The notes beneath the pieces are model-generated. The model was not told the DNA's origin. It searched no databases and saw only the letters and a list, made by a program, of their open reading frames with translations. A stretch of DNA of 64,000 bases from CAIWHR01 sp963823215 (lineage in GTDB: Bacteria > Pseudomonadota > Gammaproteobacteria > Burkholderiales > Casimicrobiaceae): positions 124,001 to 188,000 of the forward strand of contig CAWGKT010000003.1 in assembly GCA_963823215.1 (NCBI GenBank), read 5' to 3'. The position numbers and the translations under genes are program-made. Positions 26,266 through 34,596 of this stretch are shown here, piece by piece; position 1 is the stretch's first letter; the number at the start of each line of letters is the position of its first letter.

Positions 26266-27150
26266 ATGACAGCGATCGCCAGCAATATCGCCGCTGAGTA
26301 TCCCTTGCCCAAGCGCAAGGTTCGCTGGCTCGGGCTCGTTTTTTTCATCTTTCTTCACGTCGTCGGTATCGTCGGCACACCTCTCTACATCTACCATCGC
26401 GGGATCACGGCCCCTGAGCTCGTGCTGTTCTTCGCCTACTGCGCAGCGACCGGGTTTTCGATCACGATGGGCTATCACCGGCTGTTCGCGCACCCGACCT
26501 ACAAGGCTTCGCCGGTCGTGCAGTTCTTTTTTCTGCTGTTCGGCGCGGCCACATTCGAGGAGTCGGCGCTGAAATGGTCGTCGCAGCACCGCCAGCACCA
26601 TCTCTTCACCGATACGGAGCACGATCCCTACGGCGTCAATCAGGGGTTCTGGCATGCCCACATCGGCTGGATCATGTTCTGGCGCCATCGCACCAATTAC
26701 AACAACGTGAAAGACCTGCGCCGATCGAAACTCGTGGCCCACCAGCACGACCATCACGCATGGTGGTCGGTCGGGGGAGGGCTGGTTCTGCCCATGCTCA
26801 TCGCCTGGTGGATCGGGCATCCGCTGGGAGGATTCATCATGGTGGTCTGCCTGCGCATCGTCGTCGTCCTGCACTCCTCGTTTTTCATCAACTCGTTCGC
26901 GCACACCTTTGGCAAGAGAACGTACGATGCCTCGCAGTCGGCTCGCGACAACTGGTTGTGCGCAATTCTCACCAACGGCGAGGGCTTCCACAATTTTCAC
27001 CACCGGTTTCCCATGGATTACCGCAATGGCGTCCGCTGGTATCACTGGGATCCCTCGAAGTGGTGCATCTACCTCTTGTCGAAGCTCGGCCTCGCCTGGG
27101 ATCTCAAGAGAACCTCCGCGCAGCGAATTGCCGCAGCCGTCGGGCATTGA
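26266..27150 (+). CDS. Acyl-CoA / fatty acid delta-9-type desaturase
   Basis: A 294-residue membrane-bound di-iron desaturase. The three histidine boxes are HRLFAH (about residue 70), HRQHH (about 107) and HNFHH (about 245), the acyl-CoA desaturase arrangement. There are two pairs of membrane segments (WLGLVFFIFLHVVGIVGTPL, LVLFFAYCAATGFSITMGY; VLPMLIAWWIGHPLGG, MVVCLRIVVVLHSSFFINSF). WHWD-like GVRWYHWDPSKW near the end is also typical. It introduces a cis double bond using oxygen and an electron donor. Adjacent to the alternative oxidase but with its own 349-base leader, so not obviously one transcript. Confidence 0.92.
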   Translation: MTAIASNIAAEYPLPKRKVRWLGLVFFIFLHVVGIVGTPLYIYHRGITAPELVLFFAYCAATGFSITMGYHRLFAHPTYKASPVVQFFFLLFGAATFEESALKWSSQHRQHHLFTDTEHDPYGVNQGFWHAHIGWIMFWRHRTNYNNVKDLRRSKLVAHQHDHHAWWSVGGGLVLPMLIAWWIGHPLGGFIMVVCLRIVVVLHSSFFINSFAHTFGKRTYDASQSARDNWLCAILTNGEGFHNFHHRFPMDYRNGVRWYHWDPSKWCIYLLSKLGLAWDLKRTSAQRIAAAVGH

Positions 27151-27264
27151 GAGCGCAGCCGCAATGCCTGCGAAAGGATGAAAGCGCGCGGCCTGCTCGG
27201 CTGACCGGTTGCTTCTCGGTGTCCTCTGGAAGGATACCGAGTGCTCTATTGCGGACCGCTCAAC

Positions 27265-27702
27265 TCAGGTGGTCTGCACGACCTCGGCCACCAGGGCGCG
27301 TGTGCCGCGCAACGAAGCGGCCACCAGACACCCGTGCTCGGCCTTCTCCATCAGGACGCGTGCCTTGGTGGCGTCCCCCGATTGCGGAATCTCGAGCGTC
27401 GCGTACGTCGTGTACCGCGTGAACTGCGCCGCGCCATCGGCCTTCTCGAGCACGCCCTCGACCCGGCACGCGAGGCCCGTCCACTCGAACCTGGACGCCC
27501 TGGCCATGGCACGGAAGGTGAGGATGAAGCAATCGGCGAGCGACGCACACAACAGCGTCTCGGGCGACCAGACATCACCCGGACCGTCGAACTCGGCGGG
27601 AGGTGCGGTTGTAATCGCCGGCAGGCGTGGCGCCGTCACGCTGACAGGGCCGGTCGGTTGCCCGGCGGCGCTGGCGGCATACAGGTGGGGATAGGGGTGC
27701 AC
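27265..27702 (-). CDS. OsmC/Ohr family protein
   Basis: About 145 residues from GTG 27702, preceded by GGAGAA and giving the usual OsmC-type start (HPYPHLYAAS). A longer start at 27729 would overlap the upstream stop. LLCASLADCFILTFRAMAR carries the first conserved Cys (SLADC). The second redox Cys lies in EKAEHGCLVAASLRG. OsmC-like proteins reduce organic or fatty-acid hydroperoxides using these two thiols. It is the last gene of the minus-strand tusA-dsrE2-porin set, so here it may handle thiol or persulfide species. Confidence 0.87.
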   Translation of the reverse strand: MHPYPHLYAASAAGQPTGPVSVTAPRLPAITTAPPAEFDGPGDVWSPETLLCASLADCFILTFRAMARASRFEWTGLACRVEGVLEKADGAAQFTRYTTYATLEIPQSGDATKARVLMEKAEHGCLVAASLRGTRALVAEVVQTT

Positions 27703-27713
27703 GCGATTCTCCG

Positions 27714-27955
27714 CTATTTCGCCGGACACGATCCGGTTTCGGACGGCACCTTGCCGACGAGCAGGAGGAAATTCTCGAAGGGGCCCATGTTGCCCATGGC
27801 TTCAAGCATCGGATGGTCGAAGCCCAGGCGTCCGAACATCATCGCCGCCATCGGGCCGTATTCACCCTTGCGCATCTCGACCCAGCGCGCGGTCTCGGCC
27901 TTTCACCCAGCCGCTGTCGACCAGCTTGTCGGTGAGCACCGGGTCCCTGTTCCAC
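27714..27955 (-). CDS. Small unrecognised gene between porin and OsmC (frameshifted)
   Basis: The reading frame ending at TAG 27714-27716 codes for ETARWVEMRKGEYGPMAAMM, then FGRLGFDHPMLEAMGNMGPF and ENFLLLVGKVPSETG. Codon use is typical of the neighbours. Upstream of 27901-27903, where TTT stands for an expected TT, the frame moves and continues as RDPVLTDKLVDSGWVK. A start is not clear: GTG near 27933 or an ATG further up in another frame are candidates. About 75-90 residues. I do not recognise the family. It ends 11 bases before the OsmC start, with the GGAGAA ribosome-binding site in between, so it belongs to the same transcript. Confidence 0.5.
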
Positions 27956-27985
27956 GCGGCGGGAACAAGTGCGCCCGCCGCGTGG
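27952..27985. terminator. 12-bp perfect hairpin downstream of the FadL-type gene
   Basis: CCACGCGGCGGG and CCCGCCGCGTGG flank a 10-base loop. A T-rich tract (TTGTTT) follows only on the plus strand. On the minus strand, the direction of the operon, it lacks a T run, so it may attenuate or stabilise mRNA ends rather than terminate. Confidence 0.5.
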
Positions 27986-28022
27986 TTGTTTCCATGCTCC
28001 CCGGCCTGCGGGGCAGTCCCGG

Positions 28023-29342
28023 TCAGAACTTGCGCGAGTACGCCAATCCCGCCAGGTACTGCTTCATGCCGATGGTTTCCGTCGTCGTCGGTGGCGCGCC
28101 GAAGCCGATGAGCAGGCTCGGACCGGTGACTTCGTTATGTTGTGCGAACATGAATGAACCGGTGACTTCGGATTGCCGGTCGATGCGATAGGTGGTGCCC
28201 GCCGACCACTGGTTCTGCACGACGCCGGGCGCGATGATGTTGAACGTCACGTCCGACGACTTGATCGGGTTCTGGGTGTGGTTGTAGCCCGCACGCAGTG
28301 TCCAGCTGTCGTTCAGCATGTACTGGACGCCGATCTTGAACACGTCGACGTTCTGCCAGCCGAAGCCGGCGCCGTCGCTGCCGCCGAGGCACGCATCGCT
28401 CTGCCCGCCGGCACAGTTGAAGATCAGCGCACCAGGATTGTTGACGGACTTCGCGTCGTCGTACCAGATCCGCTCGAAGTCGAACGCGAGCAGCCACTGC
28501 GGCGTCGGCTTGAACGCGATCCCGGCCGAAAAGCTCGACGGGATGTCGAAGCCGCCGCTCTGCGCGAAGATTCCCTTGTAGTCGTCGAATTTTCCGTTGA
28601 TCTTGCTCGCATACGCGGCACCGACTGCGATCGCATCGGTCAACTGGCCCATGTACCCGACGCGCACGCCCAGGCCCCAGGAGGTGTCTTTGCCGTTGTT
28701 GGTGACGTAGCCCGGGCTGGTGGAAAAGACCGGGTTGTCGAACGCCTGCATGCCCTTCAACTTGAACTGCTGGTAGGCGATAACAGGCGCGATACCGACG
28801 GAATGCCCTTTCGTGAATTCCCAGGACGCGTACGGTGCGATCATCAACTGCGACATGTTGACGCCGAGCGCCCCGCTGCCGCAGAGCAGGTTATAGGGCG
28901 CGCCCTGGCCCTGCCGAAACGAGCCGCAGGCGCTTTGCGCCGAGATCTGGCCACCCGGATAGTCGGTGTTCATTCCCCCGTTGCCGTATACCGTGACGCC
29001 CAACGCCAGGTCGGGGCGATACTTCCAGTTGATGCCGAACTCGGGGATGAAGAAGCTCCGACTCTCACTGCCTACGGCGCCGTCGATGCCGGCCAGCAGC
29101 GAGTCGGTGCGCGAAGCCTCGCGCAGCGGCTGAAACCAGGCGACGCCGAATTGCCACTCGTTGCCGAGAAACGACATCGCGCCCGGGTTTACCGCGCCGC
29201 CGAACGGTTCCTGGGAGACGGCAACGGCCGCGCCGCCCATCCCGATTGATTTCATCCCGTAGCCGTTGGCGAAATAGCCATCGGTCGCCTGCGCGGCCAT
29301 TGGCGCCGCGGCGACAAGTGCCAGAATCAGTCTTGTTTTCAT
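28023..29342 (-). CDS. FadL/OmpP1/TodX family outer-membrane transporter
   Basis: A 439-residue outer-membrane beta-barrel of the FadL family. The signal peptide is LILALVAAAPMAAQA. The mature N-terminus TDGYFANGYGMKSIGMGGAA is the family's plug/hatch signature. GGAVNPGAMSFLG and repeated amphipathic strands follow, ending in a C-terminal Phe (YLAGLAYSRKF) as the barrel-assembly signal. FadL proteins move hydrophobic molecules across the outer membrane by lateral diffusion. The start is backed by AAGGGAACC. Its place behind tusA and dsrE2 suggests a hydrophobic sulfur compound or lipid as cargo, but that is inference. Confidence 0.88.
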   Translation of the reverse strand: MKTRLILALVAAAPMAAQATDGYFANGYGMKSIGMGGAAVAVSQEPFGGAVNPGAMSFLGNEWQFGVAWFQPLREASRTDSLLAGIDGAVGSESRSFFIPEFGINWKYRPDLALGVTVYGNGGMNTDYPGGQISAQSACGSFRQGQGAPYNLLCGSGALGVNMSQLMIAPYASWEFTKGHSVGIAPVIAYQQFKLKGMQAFDNPVFSTSPGYVTNNGKDTSWGLGVRVGYMGQLTDAIAVGAAYASKINGKFDDYKGIFAQSGGFDIPSSFSAGIAFKPTPQWLLAFDFERIWYDDAKSVNNPGALIFNCAGGQSDACLGGSDGAGFGWQNVDVFKIGVQYMLNDSWTLRAGYNHTQNPIKSSDVTFNIIAPGVVQNQWSAGTTYRIDRQSEVTGSFMFAQHNEVTGPSLLIGFGAPPTTTETIGMKQYLAGLAYSRKF

Positions 29343-29405
29343 ATCGGTTCCCTTTTTTGAATCGTTGTTCCGATCCCGGACGTCGTGCGACCGCCGGGGC
29401 GTGAC

Positions 29406-30044
29406 TCAAATGAACAGGCTGACGTCGGCGTCCTTGGCCATCGGCAAGAAAGTGGCGGCGCCGACGTAATCCTTGACTTCGGGAATGAAATCTTCGTGCT
29501 TGTAACCGAAGAGGTCGACCGTCATCTGGCACGCGATCAGGTTCACCCCGGCTTCGATGCAGAGGCTGCGCAGCTCGCCAAGGTCGGCCACGCCGCAATT
29601 CTTGATCGTCTTCTTCATCATCTGGGTGGCGAACGCCTCATAGGCCGGTATCAGCGACTGCACGGCGTTGGGGATGTTCCATTGGATGGACTTGAACCAC
29701 GCCGGGCCCATCGGCATCTTCATCGGCATCGCCGGGTTGCCAAGCGGGCTCACCTTCAGCTTCCGCAAATCCTTCTTCAGCAGCTCCAGCCCGTAGAACG
29801 TGAAGAACATCGACACGTCCCAGCCGAGCGCCGCCGCGGTCGACGCGAGGATGAACGGCGGATAGCCCCAGTCGAGGGTGCCCTTGGTGGCGATGATCGT
29901 CATCGACGGCGTTTTTGCCGCCTTCAGCTCGGCGAGCTTGGCCTCGAGCCGCTGGTCCAGCAGGCGGTCGATGCGCTCGCTGATGGTTCGGTCGAGCGCG
30001 GCGTCGGTCGGGACAACCGACGACTTTTCAGTCAGCGTTTCCAT
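29406..30044 (-). CDS. dsrE2: DsrE2-type sulfur carrier protein
   Basis: About 212 residues from ATG 30044, preceded by AAGGA. The N-terminus is a helix (ISERIDRLLDQRLEAKLAEL), followed by the DsrE/F fold (MTIIATKGTLDWGYPPFILA, DVSMFFTFYGLELLKKDLRK). Conserved cysteines are in KNCGVADLGELRSLCIEAGV and LIACQMTVDLFG. DsrE2 proteins bind or hold persulfide sulfur and work with TusA in sulfur trafficking for oxidation or biosynthesis. The hydrophobic helix after the first strand suggests membrane association. It lies 59 bases after tusA. No rhodanese or hdr genes appear in the window, so the oxidative partner is elsewhere or absent. Confidence 0.9.
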   Translation of the reverse strand: METLTEKSSVVPTDAALDRTISERIDRLLDQRLEAKLAELKAAKTPSMTIIATKGTLDWGYPPFILASTAAALGWDVSMFFTFYGLELLKKDLRKLKVSPLGNPAMPMKMPMGPAWFKSIQWNIPNAVQSLIPAYEAFATQMMKKTIKNCGVADLGELRSLCIEAGVNLIACQMTVDLFGYKHEDFIPEVKDYVGAATFLPMAKDADVSLFI

Positions 30045-30103
30045 GGAGAATCCTTCAGAATCCTTCGCGTCGGGCGAGGTCGGGGCGAATGCGCGCAGTC
30101 GTC

Positions 30104-30331
30104 CTATTTTTTCTTCAGGTAGAACACGTACGTCTTGTTTTCCTCGGCCGACGACAGCAGCGGGTTCCCCGTCTGCGTGGCGAACGCCTGCATGTCCTTG
30201 ATCGAACCCGGGTCGGTCGCGACGACCTTCAGCACCTGACCCGATGTCAGCTCGTTCAACGACTTCTTGGTCTTCAGAATCGGCAACGGGCAGGACAACC
30301 CGCGCGCATCCAGTTCTTTGTCGAAATCCAC
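30104..30331 (-). CDS. tusA: TusA sulfur carrier
   Basis: A 75-residue sulfurtransferase carrier. The CPxP motif, ARGLSCPLPILKTKK (Cys 14), is the persulfide-binding site, and VATDPGSIKDMQAFATQTGN is the second helix-turn typical of TusA. Length and charge are normal for the family. It heads the tusA-dsrE2-porin-ORF-OsmC set on the minus strand. TusA delivers sulfur for tRNA thiolation or, beside dsrE2, for sulfane-sulfur metabolism; the neighbour argues for the latter. Confidence 0.93.
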   Translation of the reverse strand: MDFDKELDARGLSCPLPILKTKKSLNELTSGQVLKVVATDPGSIKDMQAFATQTGNPLLSSAEENKTYVFYLKKK

Positions 30332-30639
30332 GGTGGCAGCCTCCGTTGTCGTTTTGAACCTGGCCCTGCGCTGGCAAGCCCCATTTCCCCGCGTGTTGCC
30401 CGCCTCGCCAAAGGCCTACAGAGGCATTATCCCCGCTCTCCGAAGGCCAACCTTGTTGCCGGTCAAATTGACCCTTCGCCTGTTGCGAAAATGCCGGCGG
30501 AGACCCCGCGGATATCTGCGCATTAGGCGGAGGGCACCCGGTTCACGTCTATAACCGCGACGGGGGGTGACCCTACTACCCGAATGGGGGAGATTGCTCC
30601 CAGCGCACGTGCACCCAGCGAATCCCCGGGGGAAACGTG
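30332..30639. other. Intergenic region upstream of tusA
   Basis: 308 bases between tamB (3' end) and tusA, both minus strand. On the minus strand GATAAT at about 30438-30433 could be a -10, with a poor -35. No gene and no terminator of clear form was seen. Confidence 0.4.
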
Positions 30640-33600
30640 CTAGTCGAATGAACGCCGAAAATAGAGCCCGATTCCGCTGATCACACCCGCCTCGGCGCGC
30701 AATCGCAGCGAACGCGTCAGCTCGTATTCGAGCCGAAGTGTGTTGTTCGCGAGACTGAGGCCCTGCTCGTAGACGAGCGACAGGCGGTCGGTCAGCCGCT
30801 TGCCGACGGCGACGACCTGCCCCTCGGCGCCCGGTGTCCCCGGCTGGGCGCGGCCGTCTGTTGCCGAGGCGCTCCTGAGCGAAATGTCGTCGACCCCGAT
30901 CCGCTGCGCGATCGTGGCGGAAACCGGCTTGCCGTGAGTGCCGAGGAGCACCGCGGAGGCGGCCTGCAGCGCCGCAAGGTCCGCGCTGGACGACCCATCG
31001 AGTGCCTGTCCCAGCACCAGCCACGACAGCTTCTCGCTGTCCGGCACGGGCGGGTTCGACGTCAGCTGGATGACCGGGACCTTCGCGGTGCCGGTGATCG
31101 TCACGCCGGCCTCGACGGCAAGATTCTTGCGCAGCGCCACGATGTCGAGTCCCGGATTGTCGAGGCGACCGTCGAAGACGAGCCGCCCGCGATCGATCGT
31201 GAGGCGTTGGCCGAACGCGAAGTAGGTGCCGCGCACCGTGCGGATCGTGCCCCGGCCGAGGAGCCCGCCCGGGCCGGTCGTGACCTGCACGACACCCGAC
31301 AGTCCCGTCTCGATCCCCTCGCCCGAGAACGCGAGCCTGTCGCCGAGATCGAGCGTCAGGTCGACGACGAGCGGAACATCCCCCGTCCGCAACTTCTCGG
31401 CCGCCGGGCGCGATCGGCCTTTGATGACCACGTCCTCGCCGAGCACCGCATCGGGCGTCGCGAGATAGACGATTGCACCTTCTTCGGCGCGAAGCTTGCC
31501 GGAAATCGTGATCCTCCCGCCTTCCGCCACGGCCGTGCCCTCGCCCCCGACGACCAGGCGCAGGTCGGGCCGGTTGAATGCGCGAAACTTTTCCGCGCGC
31601 CAGACAAGCCGCGCGACCGGTCGCTCGCCGCCCACCGCCAGCCCGGCGATCTCTCCCGACGCGCGGAAAGTGCCGGCTCCCGCCCCCAGCACGATTTCGT
31701 CGATCACGACGCGCCCGTCGGACGCGTGCGCCACGATGCGGCCATCCGTGAAGTGCAGGCCATGTTGCGGCGCGTCGAGGCGCAAGCCCTCGCCCTTGAG
31801 CGCGCCGGACAATTCCGCGCGCCCCACGGTCCCGCGGGCGGCGATGTCGATGTGCGCCCGTCCCGAAACGACCGCGGCGCTGCCGATCCAGGGTTGCAGA
31901 ATCTGCAGCGACGGAATGTCGCCGGCAAGCGAGAATTCGAGCGGCGCATCGCGCGCAATCCATTCGCCCGGCGCGCCCGCGACCGTTCCGATGGCGAGCT
32001 TCGCGTCAGCCGCGTCGCCCCGCGCGGAACGCAGCGACGCAGTGGCGTCGAGTGCGCCGTCGGTGAACCGCGCGAACGCCGTGAGCGCCGTGATGCCCGC
32101 TGCGATCCTGGCGTCGGGGGCGCCGTTGCGCGTGAAAAATACGTCGCCGGCTTCGCGCCGGAGGGTCAGATTGCCGGTCAGGCGCGGCGCTGCCGCGAGC
32201 GACCATTCGCCGCCCAGCGTGACCGTGGAGGCAAAGGGAAGTGGCGCGCCGGCAAGCCGCGCCAATGTCGCGAGCGGCACGGCGTTGAAATTGCCGGAGG
32301 TCGTGATCCGGCCACCGTCCCACACGAATCCGGCGAGGCGCACGTCGCCGTCGGCCACCGCCAGCTTGGTCGCGCCAATCCGGACTTGCGCTCGCGCCAG
32401 CTGCACCGTGGCCGGCGCCGCCAGCCGCACCGCCCAGGGCCCGCGGTTTTCCAGACTGTCGAGCGTGCCGTCCCATGAGAGCGATGCGATATCGCGGGAG
32501 CCACGCGTCATGTCGAGTCCGCCGTGCGCGGACGCGTCGAGGTCGAGATCCTCGCCTTTCATCGCCAGTGTCAGCGCATGCTGTGCGAGTGTTCCGGCAA
32601 AGCCCGCGCGCATCGTGCCGAACGTCGCCGCAGGCGTGACGAAGTCCTTTGCGGTGACGTCGATTCGCATCGTCCGTGTCGAGAGGTCGCCCCGAACGTC
32701 GGCAGGGGTTCCCTGGGCGACGTGGGCGCGCACGCCAAACGCGCCGAAAGTGATGCCGCCGGGAAGGTGCAGTTGTTCGCCGCTGGCCTCCAGGTCCACG
32801 CCGATCTGCGCTGCTGCACCGGCCAAGGTCGCCTTGCCGCGTAGGGCGCCGGATATCGGACCTGGGAACCCGGCGGGAAGAAGAGGTGCGAGCTCGGCCA
32901 GATCGGGCGCTTCGAGCACGACGGCGATGCGCTCGTCCGCTTCGTTCGCTACCGTGAGCTTCGACCTGCCGGCGGAAAGATCGATCGCGACCTCGCGAAC
33001 GGACCAGGGCGCAAAGAAGCCGCGTGCGGTGCCTGACAGCGCAACGCCGGCAAGCCGGCTGCCGCGCGCGAGCGCGATGTCCGCGCGCACGCGCCACGCG
33101 GGCGTGAGCGTGCCGGAGGCGATGACCCGGCCATCGAGCGCGCCGGCGGGGAAGGCACCGAATCTGGCCGGATCGAGCTGCCGCGCGGTCGCATCGAGCT
33201 CGAAGGCGCGGTCGCCGGAAAGCGCAATGCGGCCGCGGCCGGCGAGTTCGCCCTTTCCCGATCGGGCGCGGAACCGGTCAAGGACGAGCACGCCGTCCGC
33301 CACGGCGGCGGCGAATTCCAGAGCGATTCCACCGCTGAGTGTGCGATCCGCGACATCGCCGCCGATCGTTTGCCGCCGGAGATCGAGATCCGCGACGAGT
33401 CTGCCCGACAGCCGCGTGGTGATCAGTGGCGCATAGAGCCGCTGCAGATCCACGTCGCGGACATCGAGGGTCCACGACCCGGCGGCGCCGGCGGCACCGA
33501 GCGGAATGCGCCCTTGCCCTCCGAGCGTGCCGCCGCCGGTCAGGGTCGCGACGATCGAATCGAGCGCGAGCGCATCGTCGCGCCACGTGAAGCGTGTTGC

Positions 33601-34566
33601 CAAGGTTCGCAGCGGGATGCGCCCGGCATCGATGCTGCCGGGAGCGGCGTTGGCCGCGTCAATGGTGCCCGCAATCGCCCCATCCTCGGGACGGGCCGCC
33701 ACGGCGATGGTCAGCTCGGTTGCCGGCAGCGCCGCATTCCATGCAGCAAGGTCGATGCCGCTCGCGTCGAGCGCCGCGTCACGCAGCGCAGCCGCGGCCA
33801 GCGGCGCGAGCGACGCGCGGCCGCTGAAACGCGCGGCACCTGCCCTGCCGCGGCCGTCGAGAGTGAGCGCGGCAAGCGTCCCGGCAAGAGTGAATTCCGC
33901 ATCGACGCCCGCGAGGGCGCCGTCCCCTTTCGCGGCGAGGCGACCGGCGACCGGAAACGGCGCGCTGGCGCCGAGCGCCGCATTGCCGCTGAGCGCACCC
34001 AGGGCCGCGACGAGCGTGACATCGGAAACCCTATGCTCCGCCGCGCCGCCGGCGTAGGCGAACGCGAGGCCGCGAATGACGCCGCGGCTCGTGCCAACGC
34101 GCCAGTCGAATTCCCCGACGCCCACGTCTTCGATCCTGACCTCGATCGGCAACGCCAGGCTGCGCGGCAGCGGAACGTCTCCCGTCGCTGCGTTCGTTTC
34201 GAACGTGAGGCGTTGCGCACCCAGTCCGCGCACGACGATGCCGCTGGACAGGAGAGCGATCGGATTCCACGTGAGCGCGACCTCGTCCGCGCTCGCATGG
34301 GTGTCGGGTCCGCGCCACGCAATGCGCCGGATGCGCACGGTGTCGAGCAGCGAGCCGGTGGCACCGTCGACTTCCAGCGCGCCGCCGCTACGCGCGACGA
34401 GTTCGCGCAGGACGAAGTCGAGGCCGGCCTGCCCCGAGAGAAAAACATAGCCCGCGACGACGAGCGCGGCCACGATCGCGGCCGTCGCGAAGAGCGTGCG
34501 CGCGAGCCATCGGCGCGAAGCCGGCGCGGGTGTTGCATTCCGCGAGGTCGTGTGTGCTTCAGGCAT
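30640..34566 (-). CDS. tamB: TamB, translocation and assembly module inner-membrane subunit
   Basis: A 1308-residue AsmA/TamB-like protein. A single N-terminal anchor (LFATAAIVAALVVAGYVFLS) is followed by about 1,200 residues of repetitive beta-strand sequence forming a long periplasmic groove (TGSLLDTVRIRRIAWRGPD near the start). The C-terminal DUF490 domain lies at about 930-1308, with GRGTIRTVRGTYFAFGQRL, GRLDNPGLDIVALR and a final LRAEAGVISGIGLYFRR. It spans the periplasm and, with TamA, helps insert some outer-membrane proteins and move phospholipids. It starts 30 bases after tamA, the standard pair. Large antisense open frames here are GC artefacts. Confidence 0.93.
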   Translation of the reverse strand: MPEAHTTSRNATPAPASRRWLARTLFATAAIVAALVVAGYVFLSGQAGLDFVLRELVARSGGALEVDGATGSLLDTVRIRRIAWRGPDTHASADEVALTWNPIALLSSGIVVRGLGAQRLTFETNAATGDVPLPRSLALPIEVRIEDVGVGEFDWRVGTSRGVIRGLAFAYAGGAAEHRVSDVTLVAALGALSGNAALGASAPFPVAGRLAAKGDGALAGVDAEFTLAGTLAALTLDGRGRAGAARFSGRASLAPLAAAALRDAALDASGIDLAAWNAALPATELTIAVAARPEDGAIAGTIDAANAAPGSIDAGRIPLRTLATRFTWRDDALALDSIVATLTGGGTLGGQGRIPLGAAGAAGSWTLDVRDVDLQRLYAPLITTRLSGRLVADLDLRRQTIGGDVADRTLSGGIALEFAAAVADGVLVLDRFRARSGKGELAGRGRIALSGDRAFELDATARQLDPARFGAFPAGALDGRVIASGTLTPAWRVRADIALARGSRLAGVALSGTARGFFAPWSVREVAIDLSAGRSKLTVANEADERIAVVLEAPDLAELAPLLPAGFPGPISGALRGKATLAGAAAQIGVDLEASGEQLHLPGGITFGAFGVRAHVAQGTPADVRGDLSTRTMRIDVTAKDFVTPAATFGTMRAGFAGTLAQHALTLAMKGEDLDLDASAHGGLDMTRGSRDIASLSWDGTLDSLENRGPWAVRLAAPATVQLARAQVRIGATKLAVADGDVRLAGFVWDGGRITTSGNFNAVPLATLARLAGAPLPFASTVTLGGEWSLAAAPRLTGNLTLRREAGDVFFTRNGAPDARIAAGITALTAFARFTDGALDATASLRSARGDAADAKLAIGTVAGAPGEWIARDAPLEFSLAGDIPSLQILQPWIGSAAVVSGRAHIDIAARGTVGRAELSGALKGEGLRLDAPQHGLHFTDGRIVAHASDGRVVIDEIVLGAGAGTFRASGEIAGLAVGGERPVARLVWRAEKFRAFNRPDLRLVVGGEGTAVAEGGRITISGKLRAEEGAIVYLATPDAVLGEDVVIKGRSRPAAEKLRTGDVPLVVDLTLDLGDRLAFSGEGIETGLSGVVQVTTGPGGLLGRGTIRTVRGTYFAFGQRLTIDRGRLVFDGRLDNPGLDIVALRKNLAVEAGVTITGTAKVPVIQLTSNPPVPDSEKLSWLVLGQALDGSSSADLAALQAASAVLLGTHGKPVSATIAQRIGVDDISLRSASATDGRAQPGTPGAEGQVVAVGKRLTDRLSLVYEQGLSLANNTLRLEYELTRSLRLRAEAGVISGIGLYFRRSFD

Positions 34567-34596
34567 GTCCGATGTGGGCGTCCTGGCGTCGCGTCG

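Noticed and set aside
31496..33436. A 646-residue open frame antisense to tamB (and another at 30934-32478)
   Set aside because: Composition is Ser/Arg/Ala-rich with no motifs; a shadow of tamB codon bias.
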